Positions 60,290-64,000 of a DNA stretch of 64,000 nt are shown in pieces. Source of the DNA: Sinorhizobium kostiense (GTDB lineage Bacteria; Pseudomonadota; Alphaproteobacteria; Rhizobiales; Rhizobiaceae); the NCBI RefSeq assembly GCF_017874595.1, contig NZ_JAGILA010000002.1:930001-994000 (forward strand), given 5' to 3'. The position numbers and the translations under genes are program-made. Below the pieces are notes generated by a model, which was given only the letters and a program-made list of their open reading frames with translations, had not been told where the DNA came from and did no database searches. The stretch's first letter is position 1, and every line of letters starts with the position of its first letter.

Positions 60290-60951
60290 GGCTGCGAAGC
60301 TCCCCGGATGCGCGAGACGATGGCTCTGGTGCGGGTCCAGCAGGTGAGCAGTGAACCGAGCAGGATGACCCAGGCCGCGACGTAAGGTATGAAGTGCCCC
60401 GTCGTCAGCGCGGCTTCTGCGAGCGCCAAGACGCAGGCGAGGCTCATCACCGCCATGCGGTGCTGTTTGGCCATCGGACCGCGGAAATCCTGCGCCTGGC
60501 CGATCGAGCCGCCGAACACGCGGACATAGGCGGTAAGCGCCGCCGCGAGCGCGCCCCCCCAGCCGAGCCATCCCGCTTCCGCGGCATAGCCGAGGGCGAC
60601 GATCAGCACCGTATCGGCGACGCGATCGGGAAATTCGTTGTAGAGCGCGCCGACGGACGAGCCGCGCCCACCCTCGACCGCCACCATGCCGTCGAGAAGA
60701 TTGCACAAAAGGCGCAACTGGATGCCTGCGACGGCGAGCAGATAAAGGAAAGGCCAATGCGGCGCCCAGAACAGGGCAGCCGCTCCGATCACGGCGAAGG
60801 CGATACTGAAAAGCGAAATCTGGTTCGGCGTGACTTGCGTCTTGAGAAGCAATGCCGTCAGTTGCCGCGCGAAACCGCTCTGGCGCGCCGCAATCGGGCG
60901 GCGATCGGTGGCTGGCCCGTCGGCATGCTCGCCGTGAAAAGCGTCGTTCAT
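60286..60951 (-). CDS. CDP-alcohol phosphatidyltransferase family protein with altered motif
   Basis: A 221-residue membrane protein with about six helices. The CDP-alcohol motif D-x2-DG-x2-AR-x8-G-x3-D-x3-D is recognisable but changed: it reads N84-LL-D87-G-MV-A91-V92, eight residues, G101-ALY-N105-EFP-D109. The first and third aspartates are asparagine and the arginine is valine, while the second and fourth aspartates remain. The alcohol acceptor is unknown. I chose ATG 60951; the frame is open to 61041. It is the first gene of the lipid cassette, overlapping the acyltransferase. Order and types recall the E. coli ynbAB locus. Confidence 0.85.
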   Translation of the reverse strand: MNDAFHGEHADGPATDRRPIAARQSGFARQLTALLLKTQVTPNQISLFSIAFAVIGAAALFWAPHWPFLYLLAVAGIQLRLLCNLLDGMVAVEGGRGSSVGALYNEFPDRVADTVLIVALGYAAEAGWLGWGGALAAALTAYVRVFGGSIGQAQDFRGPMAKQHRMAVMSLACVLALAEAALTTGHFIPYVAAWVILLGSLLTCWTRTRAIVSRIRGASQP

Positions 60952-61072
60952 TATGGAAAACCGGGCCCACAACTTTATGATTGCAGCCTGTCTTAAAACA
61001 ACTTCGTGAAAAAAACCATATGGCGGCTTGCTCGTCGACACAGCCGGGACGGCCGTACTCGTCCGCTCGATC

Positions 61073-62254
61073 TCACTTCACCGACAGATCGACCCGCGTA
61101 ATCGTCTCGGAAGTCGGCTGCGGCCTCTCGGTCACCTCATGCAGCCATTCGCGCCAGATGGCGACAAGCAGCGCCATGAGCACCGGCCCGACGAAAAGAC
61201 CAAGGAAGCCCATTGTCTTGACGCCACCGACAAGGCCGAAGAAGGTCGGCAGGAAAGGCAGCTTGATCGGTCCGCCGACAAGCCTCGGGCGCAGCGTCTT
61301 GTCGACGATGAAAAGCTCCGTCGTACCCCAGACAAAGAGCGCAAGACCCTGAACCGGCGAGCCACTCGCCACGAGATAGGCCGACACCAGCGTGAAGCAG
61401 AGCGGCGCCCCGCCGGGAATCAGCGCCATGATGCCGGTGATGATGCCGAGCGTGACGGGAGACGGCATGCCGGCGAGCCAGTAGGCAACGCCAAGGACGA
61501 TGCCCTCACCGATGGCGATAATGCCCATCCCGGTCACGGTCGAGCTGATGGTGAGGGGAACGACACGCGACAGACGCTCCCACCGCATCGGAAAGATCTG
61601 CTCGCCGAGACGATCGAGCTGCTTCGAAAAGGACTGGCCGTCACGATAGACGAAGAACAGCGTGATCAGCATGAAGAGCAGCGTCAGGAACGACTCGAAG
61701 GCTGAGGCGCCGATCACCAGAACACCACGATAGATGTTGCCGATATTGGAACCGCTGACGAGCTGGACCAGCTCTCCGAGAGCGCCGGGATGGCCGATAT
61801 ATCGCACCCATTGCTCCCCGAGCCAGCCGCCGGCCATCGGAATCGTTGCCAGCCATTCGGGAACCGCTGCTCCGTTGGCATTGGTCGCGACTGCCCAGAG
61901 GAGCCAATCGCGCACCTCCTGCACCGCATAGACCGCGGCCAGCGAGATCGGCACGACGATGAAGGCGACGACCGCAACGATGGCGATGGTAGCAGCAAGC
62001 GTACGATTGCCGCTAACCGCCTGCAGCAGCCGTCGATAGATCGGCCAGCTGGCGAAGCCGATGACGACGGCGGCGAGCACCGGCACCACGAAACCGTGGA
62101 AGAAATAGACGCCGGCGAGCAGTACGAGGACGAGCAGCCAACGCGCCGCAGAGATCGGCAGGACAAGGGCGGAACGCGAATGAGCCGGCTGCCCGAAGAG
62201 CCTCGGCTCCACCGGGAGATTTTCTCGCTCGCGATTGCCCAATTGCACCTGCAT
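61073..62254 (-). CDS. AI-2E family (TqsA/PerM-like) permease
   Basis: An inner-membrane protein of about 393 residues with eight predicted helices in the AI-2E transporter family arrangement: a helical pair near the N-terminus (LVLVLLAGVYFFHGFVVPVLAAVVIGFASWP), a large middle segment, and a C-terminal bundle with MALIPGGAPLCFTLVSAYLVASG. Family members have been linked to export of AI-2, sodium/proton exchange and other roles; none can be chosen here. The start is uncertain: ATG 62254 sits too close to GGAGGA, so GTG 62248 is a serious alternative, and TTG 62359 extends the frame. It is divergent from fadD. Confidence 0.85.
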   Translation of the reverse strand: MQVQLGNRERENLPVEPRLFGQPAHSRSALVLPISAARWLLVLVLLAGVYFFHGFVVPVLAAVVIGFASWPIYRRLLQAVSGNRTLAATIAIVAVVAFIVVPISLAAVYAVQEVRDWLLWAVATNANGAAVPEWLATIPMAGGWLGEQWVRYIGHPGALGELVQLVSGSNIGNIYRGVLVIGASAFESFLTLLFMLITLFFVYRDGQSFSKQLDRLGEQIFPMRWERLSRVVPLTISSTVTGMGIIAIGEGIVLGVAYWLAGMPSPVTLGIITGIMALIPGGAPLCFTLVSAYLVASGSPVQGLALFVWGTTELFIVDKTLRPRLVGGPIKLPFLPTFFGLVGGVKTMGFLGLFVGPVLMALLVAIWREWLHEVTERPQPTSETITRVDLSVK

Positions 62255-62611
62255 TCCTCCGTCTTTCAGAGACCTTACAACAAACGCGCGGCCTTGCCAG
62301 CCCGTCTCCCGCAGGATCGCGGATATTGTGCCGGCCTCCAGCGCCGCGTGTTTGCTCAACGGGCAAGGGTCGGGCTAGGCCCCCTCCCCCGCACTTCCCC
62401 CTGTTAGCCCAAGCAGGTGACAGGCAGATTTCGGTGATCCTAGCCAGACACGCACAGAACTCGCTTATTGACGCTTACGTCAAAGTAATATAACTGGAAT
62501 GATGCTTGAAGAAGCGCAGTAAAAGCAGCATCTTCGACGGAGAGGAAGATCGGGAGGGGTTTTTCTTCGCCGTGAGCACGGCCGTTTGATGCGACCAGAG
62601 GGAGAGAGGTC
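62255..62611. other. Divergent control region between the permease gene and fadD
   Basis: These 357 bases hold no credible gene. The right-hand part is AT-rich from 62460 and contains the operator-like TTGACG(N4)CGTCAA with a possible TATAAC box at 62489. The left part may still encode the permease N-terminus if its start lies at 62359. Confidence 0.55.
62468..62483. promoter_or_regulatory. Operator-like palindrome before fadD (site 3)
   Basis: TTGACGCTTACGTCAA has perfect six-base arms (TTGACG/CGTCAA) around CTTA. It shares ACGCTTACG with site 2 before the flavoprotein gene and TTGACG-pyrimidine-TTACG with site 1 before fadE. It lies 128 bases before fadD and just upstream of a possible TATAAC box at 62489-62494, where it would overlap a promoter. 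The palindrome is seen; common control is inferred. Confidence 0.65.
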
Positions 62612-64000
62612 ATGGCGGAAGCAAGCATACAGCAGGCAGGGTCCGGCAGCGGAAAGATGTGGCTCGGATCCTATCCGCCCGGCGTGCCCGCCGAGATCGG
62701 CCCGATTGCCTATCGCTCCATCGGCGAGTTCTTCGACCACGCTGTTGCACAATATTCCTGGCGTCCGGCCTTCACCAGCATGGGCAAGTCCCTCACCTTC
62801 GCCGATCTCAATCGTTATTCGGCAAAGATCGGTGCGTGGCTGCAGTCGCTGGGGCTCACCAGGGGCGATCGGGTCGCGGTCATGCTGCCGAATACCCTGC
62901 AGAACCCGGTCGTCGTTTATGGAATCCTTCGCGCGGGCTTCACGGTGGTGAACGTCAATCCGCTCTATACCCCGCGCGAACTCGAACACCAGCTCGTCGA
63001 TGCCGGTGCCAAGGTGATCTTCGTGCTTGAGAATTTCGCCCATACGGTCGAGCAGGTCGTCACCCGGACGGCGGTCAAGCATGTGGTCGTCGCCAGCATG
63101 GGCGACATGCTCGGGGCCAAGGGTCTGGTCGTCAATCTCGTCGTGCGCCGGGTAAAGAAACTCGTTCCCGCCTGGTCGATCCCGAACCATGTCTCCTTCA
63201 AGGCAGTCCTCGCCAAAGGCGCGACACTGACGCTTACGAAACCCCATCTGGGGCCGGGGGACACTGCCTTTCTTCAATATACCGGCGGTACGACGGGCGT
63301 GTCCAAGGGCGCATGCCTGACCCATGCCAACCTTCTCTCGAACATGGCGCAGATGGAGCTCTGGCTGAACACGGCGTTCCTGCGCAAGCCGCGCCCTGAA
63401 CAGCTCACCTTCATGTGCGCGCTGCCGCTCTACCATATCTTCGCACTTACGGTGAATTCGCTGATGGGCCTCGCGCTTGGCGGCAACAACATCCTGATTC
63501 CCAATCCCCGCGACATTCCCGCGTTCGTCAAGGAGCTCGGCAAATACCGCACCAATATCTTTCCCGGGCTCAACACGCTCTTCAATGCGCTGATGAACAA
63601 TCCCGAGTTCCAGAAGCTCGACTTTTCATCGCTGATCCTGACCTTCGGCGGCGGCATGGCCGTGCAGCGGCCGGTTGCGGAGCGCTGGCTGCAGATGACC
63701 GGATGCCCAATCCACGAGGGCTACGGGCTGTCGGAAACCTCGCCGGTCGCCACCGCCAACCGGCTCGACACGGATGAGTTCACTGGCACGATCGGCATGC
63801 CTTTACCCTCGACGGAGGTGGACATACGCGACGAGGACGGCAATTCGTTACCTGTTGGCCAAGTCGGCGAGATCTGCATCCGCGGGCCGCAGGTGATGTC
63901 CGGCTATTGGAAGCGGCCGGAAGAGACGGCGAAGGCGATCTCGCTGGACGGATTCTTCCGCACCGGCGACGTCGGTTTCATGACCGCTGCCGGCCTGATC
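62612..64000 (+). CDS. fadD: Long-chain-fatty-acid-CoA ligase, 3' end cut off
   Basis: The first 463 codons of an AMP-forming acyl-CoA synthetase; the window ends inside the gene. The adenylation motif YTGGTTGVSKGA lies near residues 224-236, GYGLSETSP near 370, and EICIRGPQVMSGYWKRPEET then GFFRTGDVGF close to the edge, as in FadD. LPLYHIFALTVNS and NVNPLYTPRELEHQL also match. It activates imported fatty acids for beta-oxidation, feeding FadE, FadB and FadA encoded about 28 kb away. Start: ATG 62612, with GGGAGAGAGG upstream. The operator-like palindrome upstream is shared with fadE. Confidence 0.95.
   Translation, partial: MAEASIQQAGSGSGKMWLGSYPPGVPAEIGPIAYRSIGEFFDHAVAQYSWRPAFTSMGKSLTFADLNRYSAKIGAWLQSLGLTRGDRVAVMLPNTLQNPVVVYGILRAGFTVVNVNPLYTPRELEHQLVDAGAKVIFVLENFAHTVEQVVTRTAVKHVVVASMGDMLGAKGLVVNLVVRRVKKLVPAWSIPNHVSFKAVLAKGATLTLTKPHLGPGDTAFLQYTGGTTGVSKGACLTHANLLSNMAQMELWLNTAFLRKPRPEQLTFMCALPLYHIFALTVNSLMGLALGGNNILIPNPRDIPAFVKELGKYRTNIFPGLNTLFNALMNNPEFQKLDFSSLILTFGGGMAVQRPVAERWLQMTGCPIHEGYGLSETSPVATANRLDTDEFTGTIGMPLPSTEVDIRDEDGNSLPVGQVGEICIRGPQVMSGYWKRPEETAKAISLDGFFRTGDVGFMTAAGLI

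Noticed and set aside
1-64000. CRISPR array, insertion sequence or prophage
   Set aside because: No regularly spaced direct repeats, transposase or phage structural genes were seen; repeats present are short intergenic palindromes.

Overview
The window is a gene-dense, GC-rich alphaproteobacterial chromosome segment. It most resembles the main chromosome of a Sinorhizobium/Ensifer species. Grounds: the order podJ1-fadE-fadA-fadB; metZ-apaG-hslO-argF-argD-gcrA; phoR-pstSCAB-phoU-phoB with ppk2; a SAM-II riboswitch before metZ; and several families of dispersed intergenic palindromes typical of this genus. Recalled S. meliloti proteins (PPK2, BetC) are similar but clearly not identical, so the species is probably not S. 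meliloti itself. I saw no rRNA, CRISPR array, insertion sequence, prophage or plasmid functions.

Layout. 1-2.5 kb: a cyanide-insensitive type cytochrome bd oxidase (cydA cut by the window edge, cydB, a 38-residue companion). 2.7-6 kb: chorismate mutase-like protein, UDP-glucose 4-epimerase, class I aminotransferase, MscL. 6-10.9 kb: an SLC5-fused hybrid histidine kinase facing a LuxR-type regulator (CrbS/CrbR type) and a secreted coiled-coil protein. 11-16.5 kb: DUF952-pyrD, a MATE pump, a CAP lipoprotein, a methyltransferase and a YitT protein. 16.8-20.3 kb: Lhr-type helicase with the nuclease PdeM, then a stand-alone AsnC ligand domain. 20.4-23 kb: choline sulfatase with a divergent LysR regulator. 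23-25 kb: TauE/SafE exporter coupled to a TIGR02186 protein. 25.2-34.6 kb: polarity factor PodJ1, divergent from the fadE-fadA-fadB beta-oxidation operon.

34.8-39.3 kb: LysE exporter, HxlR regulator, S24 repressor, degenerate nuclease-fold protein, TerB protein, amino-acid-type binding protein, tRNA-Gly. 39.4-46 kb: double-domain dCTP deaminase, SAM-II riboswitch and metZ, apaG, hslO, argF, argD. 46-47 kb: cell-cycle regulator gcrA behind a dense group of CcrM methylation sites. 47-56 kb: the complete phosphate regulon with a three-repeat Pho box, and ppk2. 56-64 kb: an unknown membrane protein, a nitronate monooxygenase-family flavoprotein, tRNA-Thr, a three-gene phospholipid cassette, an AI-2E family permease and the 5' part of fadD.

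The most interesting unexplained signal is an operator-like palindrome (TTGACG-type core) that occurs before fadE, before the distant fadD and before the nitronate monooxygenase gene. It suggests one fatty-acid-responsive regulon that includes a flavoprotein not normally placed in it. Other points: five GANTC sites before gcrA, a lipid cassette whose CDP-alcohol transferase has altered active-site residues, a hairpin between pstS and pstC, an orphan betC-LysR pair with a spaced direct repeat, and four diverged copies of one repeat family.
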